This document shows, one piece after another, positions 51,801 to 64,000 of a stretch of DNA of 64,000 nt. A program made the translations under genes and the position numbers. The DNA lies in NCBI GenBank assembly GCA_013365325.1, contig JABVXV010000143.1, positions 62,001-126,000 of the forward strand. The letters run 5' to 3'. Under the pieces are notes generated by a model. The model was not told where the DNA came from. It did not search any database and worked only from the letters and a program-made list of their open reading frames with translations. The stretch comes from Dipetalonema caudispina (taxonomy: Eukaryota; Nematoda; Chromadorea; Rhabditida; Onchocercidae). Every line of letters starts with the position of its first letter. Position 1 is the stretch's first letter.

Positions 51801-54800
51801 TTAGATGATGTACAACTTGATAGTTCTGGAAAATCTGGTAGTTTTTTCTTTTTCTTTCCTTTTTTTTCGGATTTAACTTGCATCATTATAACCGTTACCA
51901 GATGAATGATGAAGAATCTAAGAATAAGTTACAGAAACTGAATAAATTAAGATATAAAAGAGTTATTAGGTTTAATATTCACATTTCCGTGACTACTTTT
52001 CTCTTTTTGAAATTTCAATATAATTTCAGTGAGTGATACAGTGCAGAAGATTATTTGGTCATGTATCGTAGAAGATCCAGCCTTGTTTTTGCGTCATTTT
52101 TTAGAAAAATTAACCAATCGTGAACGTCAGGCAAGCTTATTATCTCATTTCATCTTAATAATTTTATTTAAAAAGAGAAAATCTGCGCATCTGTCTTTTA
52201 GCTATAACTCTTTTTTTCATTTACTTTTGCATAGAACTAAAATAGTTAGTTTATTTTTGTTTAAAATGAAAAAGAAATGAACAATTTTTTGAATATTCGA
52301 GAGCAATACCCTGCGAAAATCATCGGGAGTAGCAAGAAAGACCGGTCAGTTAGGAAGATATGTATTTTCATTAAATTAATAGGAGATAAGGTTCTAAGAA
52401 ACATTTATAGATATTTATTGGGTTTTGGAAATAGAAAATATTATCGATGGTTTTGTTTGCCTAATCGTCTTATAAGATTTTATAAATTATGTTTCATTCG
52501 AGCTTATTGTTTCAGAAAAAATTTTTGTTGTCCTAGCAAATATATGTAGTTTCTTTATTTTCTAATCTTTTGTCTAGTCTCATCATATCATTCACATCTA
52601 TGTGATATAGCGAAATCTATCAAAATGTTTAGTTAACGAATGTTGAGTTTCACACCACTTTTTATTGGGTGAGCAATATTTTATTGCATCAAATTGCTGC
52701 ACGAGCTATTCGTTCTCATCTTTGCATGTTGAATTTTATGAATTTTAACGGATTTCGAAAATAGCTAGTAAAATATTGCCAACAAATTTGGACATTTAGA
52801 GGCTTTTTTCAAGCATTTATTTCGTTGCATATTTTGCTTTACGTGAACCGAGCATGCTTGTACTTTGATGACAATAACGTATGCAAATGAAATTAATATT
52901 GATGCAAATTTTTATTCAAAAGTTGATTAGCATAATGGATCTCAGTTTGATGAAAAGAAGAATACAGAAGAAGAGTGGGATATGTAATCGAAATTTTTTG
53001 AAATTCATTAATTCATGATGACATAAGTAGAGAAATATTGCTGATAACTCTATCGGAACATTTCGCCATAATTTAATTGTTTTAAACTTGCGTTCCATTG
53101 AAAATTCAGGTGAAGTGTGAAGCAAAACCAATCAAATGTTACCATTAAAAAATTTTGATAGGAAGTTAAGAGTCCTGTATACGTACGTGAGGCATCACCA
53201 AAACATATCTATTGAATATTTAAACTGTTCGCGTATAAGTTTTGATAGCAATGAAAAAACTTTAGCAAACGATAAACATAAAATATCCATTCAAATTCTT
53301 AAGTAAAGCAAATATTTACTGATAAAATTTACTCAAATATAAAAAAAAATCGTAAAAGAATTTGGTTGAATGTTTCTTTTTTATTGCCAAATTCTAATTT
53401 TGATTTGACTTAATTTTACTTATTTCTTATACAATCGGTTTATTATAAAGATGCATGTCTTCTTTTTTTCGGTATTGTTTTGATATCAGCGAGTAACATT
53501 TCAAACAATGCGAAGATTACCTTCCAGGAACATCTAATATCACTCTTGCGAAAATTGATACTACGTTTTCAACCTTTACCATGTCAAACTGCTTATACCT
53601 TAATGAATTATTTTGTAAGTTTTGTTCATTTATATCCAAATGTAACATTTTTAAATTTGAAGCATTGATTTGATTTTAATCCAATTTTGAAAACTTTTTG
53701 CTTTTCAATATAAGACATATTAATTTAAGTAATTTTTGAAGCATAACTGTACTAAATATAATTCAAATAATTACACGTGTTGTTTATTATTGTTATTTTA
53801 CTCTATTTTATTCGTTTATTTTTCGAAAAATTAAGAAATATTTTGTTTACAGTTTGGTTTTGTAATGCATTACGTACGAAGTCCATGTGATGGAAGTGAT
53901 CAAGCAATTGCAATGGCATTAAGCATAATATGGCTTATTATTCCAAATGTGCATGGATTATATTTTAAAGATTTGAAACAAACATTAAAGAAGGAGCAGT
54001 GTGATGTAAGTAATACTTAAGTTTAATTTAAGGAATTCAAGTTGAACATTTAATGCCAATAATGAATGCATATAACAAAGTTATTTAAATTATTGTGATC
54101 TTTTATCTTTGGTCACATCATACCTTATGACAAAAGATAACTATACAAAATGTTACTCTAATTTGCTAATGCCTGTCTCATTTTGTATTGTTTAATACAA
54201 TTATGCAAAAAAAAAAAAAGACGGAAAACAAATAAATTATGCAGAAGCAATAGAATTCATAAAAAAAAATAATTGTCAAGTGTCAAAACAATAAGGTTCA
54301 TAAAGATAATTAATATTAATAAGTATCAGTGATATATATACATGTCGGACAAATCTATGTTTTTCTAATACTTATCCATTTCTAGCAAGCATTAATGATA
54401 ACAGCAAATGTTCCGTCAGCAAAGAAAATTATCATTCATGGACCTGATAGTGCTTCCGGTGGAATTCCATCACAATTTCCGATCCATGAAGAAACGCAAT
54501 TTCAGCAGTTGCTTAAGGATAGCCTCGAATTTTTTAATATTCCAGAAAGCGATAATCACTATTACTTTCTTATTGATACTAAAACAAATCTAGTTCATAA
54601 TCCTTCGTCATATGTTAGGTAAGTATAAAATGATTTCATTTTTTTGTTTTTGTAAAATTATCCAGTTTATTCGATTTATCGTTTGATCTACTAATATTTT
54701 CAATAACGAAAATCCTATTTTACTATATTATGACAACAATATTAATGACACATATATATATTTTTAATCAAAATTTCCGATAGATGATAGACGAATTTTT

Positions 54801-57800
54801 CAGTTATTTTACAATTCTTTAATTAATTCCCTCATTTAAATTCTGAAACATTCTGAAACACTTCTGCAAGATAGTATGAGAGGGATGAAACAGAATGATC
54901 GATAGAGAAGGTAGTAAGAAGAAAATGATTGTGAAATATGATGCTATTTCGAACAATTGACATTTGATTAATTTTATTTATTCTTTAGGGATTTTTACTT
55001 TTTTCATCGTTCACTGTATCCGCAATTGACGTTAGTTAAGTTGAATCCTGACGAAGCACATCTTCGGATGCGTCAAATAGCGTTTACGCATAAACTTATA
55101 GAAATGGGAAAAGTATTGCTAACGCATAACGCTCTTGCTCATAGTCCTGAAAATGTTGTAAGTGAATACATTTTGTTGAATTCTTTCCGTTTTTTGTTCT
55201 AAATAAGCTGTTACTTATTTATATAATTCTTAATTTTTTGATTATATAAACTTTTTTTTGTTAATGTTTTTACATTTACAGTTTTGCAGATACCACAGCG
55301 AATATTTTTCTTGCACGATGAATTTACACATTTACCATCGTTTCCACGGAAAAGTTTGGAAACATGTTTTGGCATGTACAATGGCGCATTAGGCCGTGAA
55401 TTATATTCCATTGATAGTATGCATAAATTTGTCTGGACTTTGGTAAGCTTTTACACTTTGCTTTTATTTCAAAAATTTCTCATCATTTTGAAGGAAACGT
55501 ATCCAAAAATAGTTTTGTTGTAAAATGCTAAATCTTGGAAATATTTTAGAGATTTCAAAGGCTTCGAACACTGAATAAGTGTTACACATTTATTTCATTA
55601 CTAAGATGATATTTGTCTGAGAAAGATCAATATTTCAAGTTTCGAGCTCTAATCTTGTCTTATCATTCAGATAAAATTTCAAGATTAGGATTTGAAAGCT
55701 GAAATTTCAGAAATTCTCGAAAATTTTAAAAATATGTTCAATTTTAAGCTAATGTCTGATATGTTCGCAAGGATGGAAAATGCTTTCATGTTTGGTGATT
55801 TGCATCTGTTTATCAATGTTATTAATGGTGTTACCTTATTACATTGTGAAAATGTAACAATTTTACGTCGTTGTATGGCTACGTACCTATCTATGGCCAT
55901 ACATTTCAGTACTCTCTTCACTAATCAAGTAAATTTTTGAAAATTAAAATTTCTTCAAAAGCAACATAGTTCATACTTCTACGAACACTATCTTTCCATC
56001 TTTTTCCCTTTCTTCTTTTGCGGAATTTTCAACTTACACAGTAAGCAAGAACTGTAAAATCTAAATTAAAAATGTTTACTTACAAGGTTTGAAATACGCT
56101 AATATCAAGAGATAGAGAGAGAGGAAGGGAAAAAAAAGAGGGAAAGAATGATTGTTAATGAAATGCTGATCATGGAGTTCCAGAAATACTCCACCTGTCT
56201 ATAAAGCCACTTTTTTCTTATATTCATATTTCTCTCACTAAAAAAAGCGAAAAATTTTGAAATTATCGAAAATTCTGTTTTATTTATCATTCACTTTACT
56301 GTTCGTTTTTCTTTTTTCTTTCAGGGCTTTTTCCTCATAATGCCAACAATACTACGTTGTTACAGTCAACGGCAAACTAATCCATTACTTTGTCGTACGA
56401 TTGAATATGTTTGTAAACAATTTTATATTCTTCATCGAAAACCTTTCTTATTACAAATGGCTGGTGCTGTAGCAAATATTCTCGATACTACTGATAGCAA
56501 TTTTGATGTAAATCCGATGAAGGTATTCTTCTATTTCATTTTGATATCTTTTCTCTATAATCATTTGCTGTGAAAAATTTGCTGAATGTTAATTTCCTTT
56601 TTTTAAAATTCATTTCAAAATTTATCATAGGTAAAGGCGAAATATTGGTTTAATTTATTGCACAGCATGGAAGATATGAATGATATGGCTGATCCAATTG
56701 ATATATTGGATTTAGTTAATGAAACAAAACCATTAAAAGTTTGTTGACATTTGAATCTTTCGAATTCTAACCTTACATAACTTTTTGTTTTATAAAGTTT
56801 CATTTTTCAAGTAAATTTCAACTCTTTTCTACACTGAATAATATTTTGGGAATACAATATAATGCATATGTATGTATAGAATGTATATTTATTTATGCAT
56901 CTTAAAAGTTTCAGCTTGAAATTCCTGATTTAATTAAAGTTAAGCACAATTTTACGAATTATATGAATACCTTTCATCAACTGTGTATCATAATTTTGTT
57001 TCTCATTTATATCATCGAACTGCATCCGAAAATGCACATGGATATGGTCTTTTTTCCCAAAAATTACTGATCCGTTTGTCATAGATGCAGAATAATTAAA
57101 CAATACAGTTGAAATACTTTAAATGAAGTGACTCTCTGCAGTAAATAGTTTACCTAATAATAAAATCATTTATGACATTTTGATACCAGGAATGATATAT
57201 CTCACGTAATGTAAACTTTGCATACTTTGTTTAAGACGATCGTAATGTTCCATTTAAATTATATGACAATATTTTGGTAATTTTAATCAAATTCTAAAAA
57301 TACTTTACGTCATAACACTTAGCCAATTCTAGGCGTTAGATTTATGTTATCGCGATGATCCGAATACGTTTAGCTTACTAACGGATGCATTGGCAAGCGC
57401 CGTAACGGTGTGTGCTTTTGCGCCTGAATCACGACGTTGTTATCAGATGTTGGTAATGTTTACTTTCATATTTGTTTCCTACTGTTATTGATAATATTTG
57501 TTTGTTTTAAAATTGTTTCAGCTCATTACTTCATGCAAAAAAAACTTTGTTAACAAATAAATTTTACGTGTATTTCTTTTGACTAAATTGTATTACGTCA
57601 AATATCATAATAAAACTATGCAAACACATTATACTGTTATAGTTAGTAATGCAAGCAACGATACCATACTTTTTGGAACAAATTGAACAGGATACGGTAA
57701 AACAGGGTAATAGTATGGTAGCCGTAAAACATGAGATATCCATCTATACGACACTTTGCGTTGAAATGAAAGCATTAGTGAATTGTTGCGATATTCTTGC

Positions 57801-60800
57801 CAGGTTCATTTTGTTAATTTTTGCAGGAATAATTCAAGTAAGAATAGAACTGGTGTATTTGATATTATTGCTTGATGATTTCTAATAAATATTCACTACT
57901 TAATATTTATTTTAGAGGACCGACCCGAACGTTCGATATTGTTAATAGTGTCAGTGATCGAGGAAAATCCTTCATTGCAGATTCGCCTCAGTTCTTTGAT
58001 CCACCAACTTTGGTCGAAGATGAAACGAAAATGCATTACTCGTAGATTTCTTTTTCTCTTATGTTTTTTCTTCCTTCTAACTAAACTGAAATGATCGAAA
58101 TGTAATTCTCAAACAGATGATTCCGAATTTTCTTAAATAAGTATATTCAAATTCATAAAAATTATATTTATACCATTTCCAAAGTGGCTATCATTTTCTG
58201 GCTGAATAATACTAATAATATTTCGATTAAGAATTAAATTTGATAGGATCGTTGACATGTCGCGTACTTTTTCAGTAAAGTTTGATACTATGTCTCGCAA
58301 CAACGCTTACAGCGGAAACGAAATGATCTTTAGGATGATCTTAACTATTATAAATTTTCAGCAAAACAAAAGAAAAACTTTCAGTAAAACTTCAGTAAAA
58401 AAGTCTCAGAAAAAGACTGAGATTTTTAATTTACATCCTTAAGAAAATATTCCAAATTTATTTAAATTAATTCAAAATCGAAAAATTAATGTTGCAGAAG
58501 TGTAAAGGATAAGAAGAGTGCTGTTGGCGCAGATGCTATGGATAATTCCGAAGGACAACGTGAAATTTTCCGCCGTCCACGTGATGCTCTTCTCGTGCTA
58601 GCAGCCACATTTATCGAGAAAGCAAAATCACGGCTGAAGGAACTTACTAAATTAGCATCAAATATCGAACATATCAAGATTCCGGAATTATTCGATCATA
58701 AATGCTATGTAGTGAGTAAATTGAAGTGCAGAACTTTCAAGAATCAATCGAGAAAATATCGAAGTTACCTAAATCACTTGCCCTATGTATTGCTAATTTC
58801 AACGCTTTTCCTAAAAAGCATATCTTCCTTTTGCATATCGTTGAAAATTAATAAGCACTTTATATAAATTCGCGAGAAAAAGCATTTGTTTCAGAAATGT
58901 AAACAATTTTATTCAATTAAAATTATCCCTTCGATTTTATTTAAGTTCAAACTATCCTTTTTTCCTATCTTAGGTAGTCATTTTAATTTTCAATAATTTC
59001 AAGAATTAGGAATAAAAAGCATCACAAAGTTGAATGCATTTTTTCAGTCGTTTTTTTCAGAAATTGAATGAAATTGCTCTTGCATTACTGAAAATTGCAC
59101 CGTACGACCTGAGTACCATAGCTTGCCTTGGATTGCAAAAGTAATTCTTACCTATTCTTATCAAACTCTTCAATTTCTTTTATCTTTCTTGTCTTTCTCT
59201 CTTTCTTTTCTTAAAACATTTTTATAATTTTCATGTGCAAGCTTAAAGTTCATGAAGTATTGTAAATTCCTTTTTCTTTCGAAATATCAATTTTAAAATT
59301 TAATAGATACTTCTCTGTGATTCTATTAATAACTGATTGGTCTGTGGAGAGTAATCGGCCGACGTTAAATTTTGTTTTACGACGTTTGGATAAGACAATT
59401 CAAAAAATTGGCAAAAAAATCGTCTTTCGACGTCGAACAAATTGGACCGCATTGACAAATTGGCTCAATGGTTTGCATCAAACGCTTGTTGCCTATCCTT
59501 ATATTGCTCATTCACATCCATTAAAGGTATCTTGTCATTTAATTATTTCAATTAAGAAGTTTTTTAAATGAAATTTCTGTTCAATGATAAAATTTAATTC
59601 ATATTTTTGAAATGTTAGAATCGTTTTCCATTTTCAGTCCACAACACTAATGTGTTTGCGAATAATGATCGGTGATCCATTAAATGATGATCTTTTCACT
59701 CAGTCCAACACTGCTTTTTCTACCGTATTACATGGTGCTTGTCCACCACAACCATTTTGCAATGCAGTTCTTAAACTTGCTTCTTTTTTGATGCAAGCAC
59801 TTGGTCAGGTATAAAATTTGCATACATTAAGTTTTCTCAGAAAATTTCTATTTTGGTTTTGTCTTTCTGAAGTTGTAATTTCTTTAGGCAGCATTTTCAT
59901 TGGAATATTTATGCAGTAGCGAAGGGATTGGAACAACAGCTGAACGATTAGAGGTTGTATTGTGTCATGTCCTAATTCCATTATTTCTACGAGCTGCAAT
60001 TGTCAAAAATGGTTTCCTTTCATTTATTACTCTAATTTCTAAATTATATTTGAATACTTTTTCAAAATAGATTTTGTATTCAACATATTTAGTCGTTCCA
60101 CTATATCATAAAAATTCTACCAGTCATCCATATAGAGAGATTTAACGAAAATTTTACATTGGAAATTCAGCAATTATACAGTATGCATTAATTGATGCAG
60201 CGCAACTGTCGCACATCTGATTGAGTTAGTAGTAAATTACACCGATGCTGCATATCTGCTCTAAAACAAAAAACTATCTGTGATAATGAGTAATTTTTGG
60301 ACAGGAGAAATAAACTTTTCCTTTGTTTTAAGGTTGAAAATAAACTTGATCGATTACTTGCATTGCAGATAAGCCACAGTTTCAAACGAAAGATTTAATA
60401 TTTTGCTTGAATTTAATGCAAAATGCTATTAATCCCCCATTGGCACGACAAAGTGTCGCACCATTAATGAGTTCAAATTTAGCATCTACTTTAATGCGAG
60501 GATCTAATCCACATGGTAAAATGTCCTTTTTATTAATCTAATAATTTGGAAAATTACTCAAATAATAGATTTGCAACATTTTGTGGTACTAATTATATAT
60601 AGTTATTAAATATACACATACTTATTGCTGCTTTTTTTAGTTGAAAGCAATTATGCTCTTTTTTTAAATTGGAATTTACAAAAATTTTTTGTATGAAATT
60701 TATTTGTTTGCTAAGATTTTCATAAAATTTCCAATTTTTTAATTGGAATTGCTCTAATAAATGAAGATAGTAACATATGCATGTAATGCTGTTTTCTCCT

Positions 60801-63800
60801 ATAGGCTCAACAGTTATGGATGTTACCGGACGACAGGGTTCCGTATCCGTAACAGAGCGTGGCCATTCTGCAACTGTAACTACACATCGTATCGTTCGTG
60901 AAACAGTTTGTCAAGCTATATTTTTAGGTATGTTTTTGCAACAATTAAAATGAAAAAAGATTTTATTGAATGAAGAATTCATTGTCAGCTTTCTGGAAAG
61001 CATTCCGAACACACCTTTTTTTTTTCTTTTATTTTTCAAATTGAATTCATTTGTTCTTCAGCTCTCAAAGTGATGATAATAGCATTCGAAAAGCAAATGG
61101 CGTTACTATGGCCACGAGTATTTAAAGTAATCCGCGATTTACTTGGCAAAAAAATTGGTGGAACAGCATTGTATTCCTTTATTGATTTCATGGTCGATGT
61201 TAACTTGCCAATATCACTAATCATTTTACCGTTCCTACAAAGCAAGGTACTTTAATTGTCTCAATAATTTAATTGATAGTGTATTAACTGTGTTTTCACA
61301 AGCCTCAACTATGTCATTAATGCTAATATCACTAATTTGCAAAATGTTAAACTTAAATCTATTACTTAAACTGAAAATTACATCTTCCGAATCGTATAAT
61401 TTCTAAAAAGCCATCTAAGTTTTGTTTTACATTTTGTACAATTTGTCCTCACATTTAAAAGCCTTTCCCTTCTACTTCTTTACGATCAATTATTTATAAC
61501 TAAACGCTTCAATAACTAATATTAACTCTACAGGATAAAACTTTAATTTCTAACTTTTGCTTCCCAAATAGAACTAAGCATTTTACAAATTCTGGGGATA
61601 ACTTTTTTTGTTGGTTGGTATGTTTTGGTACTTTTATGGTCGCGTGATTGTAGATAGCACAGAAAGTTTTAACTGAACAAGAAGCAGCATGGCAAGCCGA
61701 ATTCAAAGAACGCGTGCAGATGTTAGGTGGTGCATCTGGGACTAAAATTCGTGGGTATGGATCCTTGCTTGCGGAATTGTCGCAAGAGTTACAGATGATG
61801 AAGGAAGACTTCTCGATAAGAGCTTTTGGTATGCTTTCGTACACCGCATTTTGTTCTAGGCGTTCACTTTAGTTAGTATCTGACATGTATTTCATATATA
61901 CCGAGAACTTTCCGATAATTCGATATATCGTTTCATTTTACATTGAGCCAACTTCAGTTCTAAGCACTAATTTATTCGGACACTGATCTTGACCATGATC
62001 ATTTATATTCATCCTTGCTATCATTAAACAAGTCATCTCAAATCATTTGGAATATTTCTGTTAGAAATTGCTCGATCTCATACACCGACGATCACGGAAC
62101 TTCATAGTGATTCGGGTAGTTCACAAAGTACCGTAGGACATCGTCATTCAAATGCACGATCAAATGCTAACGAAGTACGACGCCTATCAACTACAACAAT
62201 TACGAAATTAAACCGAATAGCTTCTTCAGTGCATCATAAAGGTTTTCTTCGTGTCTACACATATAGAGTAATAAAATTTTTTTATATGTATATATTTTTA
62301 ATTCCTATTGAAGGACTTTTTTCTTTTATTTTGAAATTTATGAGGACTAAATTTTAAAAAGAATAATATAAGTGTTATGCGAATTTTCATTATTTTTTAG
62401 TTTTTAACCTTTATTGTTGCTCTAGCAAAGTGCACAATAAGTCATCTGGGAATCAATGTAACTGAGGGAAGGAATTTCTAGAAGCAGTACCTGAAAGGAC
62501 TATCGTTGAAGGTACAGAGGATGACAATTCACATATGATCTCTTCATCTATAACTGCAACAAAAAGTCATTTCATTGGTCAGCATATCATTTAATTGATA
62601 ATATTTTAATTAATATAACTAACTATAGAATAGTACCAAATAAAACATATCCAGTGCACTCGATCAATATAAAATTTCAATAAAGTTGAAGTATTATTGA
62701 AGTATAATAAATACTAACATGTAGAGAATGGAATTATGAGAATTGTATGAACTGTATTCAACATAGTGACAAGTAACAATTAATCCTTAGCGTCTTTAAT
62801 GCTATGCATAAATTGAGAGATAAATCTAAATTTAAAACTAAGGGTCAAATAATGACAAAGTGATTTCAAATAACTTCAACAATTTTTTTATTTCCGTTTT
62901 TATTGTTAAATTATCCCATCTGATATGTTATTTATAGCTCGAAACTGGTTACAAAGGTTTCAGGTGATAAACTGGTAACATGATATAAGCATGATAAGGA
63001 TGTGATATTTGTTATTTCTTGTCGGTACAGTTTTTGTAGTTTATTTTTGCTGACAAAATCATAGTTTGTAGCATTTCATCATTAAAATTTATTACACCAA
63101 TTTTTTTTTTTAATTTTAAAGGGCAAGGGAAGCGTTTTTGGTAGAGCCGGATAGATTTGTTAAAATTTAATACTTTGTTTTCCAGGTTCTGAAAAACGTA
63201 CAGTTGTTGAATTACATGATTTGCCGTTATTTTCGAAATATCGCAAATCGCCAAATATCGAGAAAAGGTAAACTGTCCCAAAAAAATTAAAAGTTTGGTT
63301 TGTCCGTATGTTGAGTACAATAACAAACGCATCAGATTAGCGGAAAAGGTTCCGCATGTCGAACGTTAGGCTGTTCTGTTTAAATATTCCGCTTATCACA
63401 CTTTTATGGATAGTATTCTTTTAAGTTAATTGCTAAGAATGCTTACTTCTCAAAGCAAAAACGAGCAATTTGGAAAATTTAAAATTCGAAAAGATGTTGT
63501 TAGTTGTGAAATTTAGTAAGGTGTTAATACTGAAAGCGTTAACTTCGAAGTTTTTGAGAAATTTGCTAACAGCATAACCTGGTAAATTTAGACGTTTTGG
63601 TGATAGCTTGCAGGAATGAATTAAGAAATTGTTCAAATTTTATAGGCAATCAAAATTGGAAACTCTCGTGCTTCCATTGAAATTGGAGGAACCACGTAGT
63701 ACTTCTTCAGAATCAGAAAAACCAAAAGGTGATCAATTACCTTGGGTTATTTACCTTATAAACATAGGACTCAGACAATATGCAAATGCAGCATCACTGA

Positions 63801-64000
63801 AACAAAAGCTTCAATTCTTGATGTCAAAAAATCAACTGCACGATCATTTGGCTACGAACATATTAGCATTGAATAACTTCCGAAGGAAACTGTTAATTAG
63901 AAAATTCCAATATTTCTAACATGTTGTATCTTTTTCAGTTGTATCATTTACAACTCCAGCCGAACATCGACGCGATTCAAGTGGTGATGAAGATTTCGTA
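28883..64000 (+). CDS. unc-80: UNC-80, NALCN/NCA sodium-leak channel complex scaffold (3' end outside the window)
   Basis: Sixty-seven exons can be chained with consistent phase, encoding about 3405 residues before the window ends; human UNC80 is about 3260. Recognisable blocks in family order include PLPIQTFLWRQT near the N-terminus, SVSRWRFVRATFPHIVQ, an LLDLKSPVLARASLLLEC block, a Cys/His cluster (CNHERFCHPWC), FRHFLEKLT-like (LRHFLEKLT), FKDLKQTLKKEQC, LEFFNIPES, KQFYILHRKPF and a LITDWSVESNRP block. UNC-80 is a large, mostly alpha-helical cytoplasmic scaffold that binds UNC-79 and the four-domain NALCN (NCA) channel and is required for its neuronal localisation and activity. Start chosen at 28883 because the conserved PLPIQTFLW lies about 50 residues after it. 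The last exon seen (63939-64000) is still open. Confidence in family is very high; a few splice junctions are uncertain. Confidence 0.97.
34104..41997 (+). CDS. unc-80: unc-80 exons 9-23
   Basis: Exons are 34104-34285, 34618-34795, 34919-35052, 35264-35485, 35624-35766, 36057-36179, 36385-36508, 36833-37032, 37311-37534, 37931-38127, 38423-38553, 38660-38767, 40581-40710, 41211-41364 and 41912-41997. Exon 10 holds a Cys/His cluster (CESCH...CKCDHGH) not recalled in the human protein. Exon 12 contains the conserved YMDVAVIRCLL. Exons 13-15 are a Ser/Arg/Lys-rich linker. Exons 16-17 align with the human ALNIVECLL and GCGEGHRGLSGDR region. The acceptor of exon 18 was set at CTTATAG because the more obvious TTCAG eight bases or so upstream breaks the phase. 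Intron 20 (38768-40580) holds a CA microsatellite. Confidence 0.88.
39530..39588. repeat. (CA)n microsatellite in unc-80 intron 20
   Basis: Imperfect CA repeat with AAACAC and GCACATGCACGAACGTGC interruptions. It generates a spurious Cys-Val minus-strand frame. Confidence 0.9.
42675..48984 (+). CDS. unc-80: unc-80 exons 24-34 (central conserved block and linker)
   Basis: Exons are 42675-42792, 43016-43255, 43335-43492, 43666-43795, 43946-44049, 44270-44441, 44725-44823, 45099-45293, 47085-47190, 47848-47909 and 48740-48984. Exon 25 has the strongly conserved RGIQEGVRRFSFFLETCRPG and FVHRCNKG, continuing as GDWPEW in exon 26. Exons 27-28 carry the acidic DNLEDFFDE and the FLRETFQ end. Exons 29-33 are a low-complexity Ser/Gln/Arg linker. 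Exon 34 leads to MFRNFPWLK, equivalent to the human NMSWLHVM position. The exon 29 acceptor is AAG rather than CAG. Introns 31 (45294-47084), 32 and 33 are long, AT-rich and otherwise empty. Confidence 0.88.
45325..45381. repeat. (TC)n microsatellite in unc-80 intron 31
   Basis: Pyrimidine-pure TC run about 30 nt after the exon 31 donor. Confidence 0.9.
49230..52130 (+). CDS. unc-80: unc-80 exons 35-42
   Basis: Exons are 49230-49442, 49753-49920, 50179-50398, 50572-50786, 50929-51069, 51242-51461 (3' end uncertain), 51700-51837 and 52030-52130. Exon 35 has the family Cys/His cluster CNHERFCHPWCFERVYRQC. Exon 38 carries the conserved ALWRNRFHVW, followed by VPPPGIDFTLPSPP in exon 39. Exon 42 carries WSCIVEDPALFLRHFLEKLT. 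Acceptors of exons 38 (AAAG) and 40 (TTTGAG) are weak but are the only ones that keep phase and homology. For exon 40 the donor is either a GT at 51462 or a GC at 51450; both give the right phase. Exon 42 ends at CAG followed by GCAAGC, a GC donor. Confidence 0.87.
52131..53527 (+). other. unc-80 intron 42, GC-AG type
   Basis: The donor is CAG|GCAAGC and the acceptor is CTTCCAG. The join gives LTNRERQ-EHLISLLRKL, which aligns without a gap to the human LTISNRQDELMYMLRKL. The nearby GT in GAACGTCAG would insert extra residues. The intron's 90-codon basic frame at 52277-52549 has no support. Confidence 0.75.
53528..58711 (+). CDS. unc-80: unc-80 exons 43-54
   Basis: Exons are 53528-53614, 53853-54005, 54386-54618, 54989-55157, 55290-55442, 55689-55928, 56325-56522, 56631-56738, 57333-57452, 57643-57803, 57916-58041 and 58498-58711. 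This is the best conserved part: RTPCEW-like YVRSPCDG, GLYFKDLKQTLKKEQCD, PIHEETQFQQLL, FFNIPES, FTHLPSFPRKSLE, IMPTILRCYSQRQTNP, FYILHRKPFLLQ, DILDLVNETKPLK, ALASAVTVCAFAPES and REIFRRPRDALL. Exon 47 begins at the second AG of CAGTTTTGCAG; the first would shift the frame. Introns are 80 to about 600 nt; intron 50 (56739-57332) is featureless. Confidence 0.92.
59061..64000 (+). CDS. unc-80: unc-80 exons 55-67 (C-terminal region, incomplete)
   Basis: Exons are 59061-59140, 59307-59526, 59638-59808, 59888-60011, 60369-60515, 60805-60927, 61062-61246, 61654-61828, 62065-62241, 62482-62577, 63186-63267, 63646-63728 and 63939-64000 (cut by the window). Recognisable parts are IAPYD, LITDWSVESNRP, FVLRRLDKTIQKI and the GGTALYSFIDFMVDVNLPI block equivalent to human GGLALWDFLDFIVRTRIPI. 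From exon 63 on, the sequence becomes a Ser/Thr/His-rich, poorly conserved tail, as in the human C-terminus. The VVSFTTPAEHRRDSS end corresponds to the human RSVTFIEAQ region, so roughly the last 100-150 residues should lie beyond the window. Confidence 0.92.

Noticed and set aside
52277..52549. 90-codon basic frame inside unc-80 intron 42
   Set aside because: It lies wholly in an intron bounded by homology-supported exons and matches no known family.
1..64000. tRNA, rRNA, CRISPR arrays or complete transposons
   Set aside because: No cloverleaf with conserved A/B boxes, no regular direct-repeat/spacer array and no intact transposase or reverse-transcriptase frame were seen on either strand.

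Overview
The window is eukaryotic and strongly AT-rich. It has small exons, introns with GT donors and TTTCAG/TTTTAG acceptors, and many homopolymer and dinucleotide tracts. Two large plus-strand genes can be read exon by exon from conserved protein sequence: a MAPK15/ERK7-8-type kinase and a nematode-style UNC-80. Splice signals, base composition and gene content fit a parasitic nematode, most likely a filarial (clade III) worm. The species is an inference; nothing in the sequence fixes it.

Layout. (1) 270-1498, minus strand: 3' part of a small Lys/Ala/Glu-rich gene. Its three phase-matched exons encode repeated amphipathic helices; the 5' end is unresolved. (2) 1499-5700: mostly featureless AT-rich DNA. 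It holds a GC-richer interspersed repeat (2556-2681), a coding-like island of unknown origin (4340-4690) and what looks like a frameshifted, decayed acidic coding segment on the minus strand (5089-5450). (3) 5756-12252, plus strand: mapk-15, nine coding exons and 505 residues, with all catalytic motifs and the TEY activation loop. Its first exon stays open in frame for another 120 codons upstream of the conserved start. (4) 12253-28871: about 16.6 kb without a convincing gene, carrying microsatellites, two degenerate minisatellites (24-bp and 28-bp periods) and an imperfect 27-bp inverted repeat. (5) 28883-64000, plus strand: unc-80, 67 exons, about 3405 residues inside the window, continuing past the right edge.

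The two main genes share no operon signature: they lie 16.6 kb apart. UNC-80 is known as a scaffold of the NALCN/NCA sodium-leak channel with UNC-79. MAPK-15 is an atypical, self-activating MAP kinase linked to cilia and neurons. Both are expected to act in neurons, but the window shows no direct link between them. Exon joins were derived by hand from reading phase plus similarity to remembered human UNC80 and ERK8. All but a few joins are phase-consistent; uncertain ones are named.
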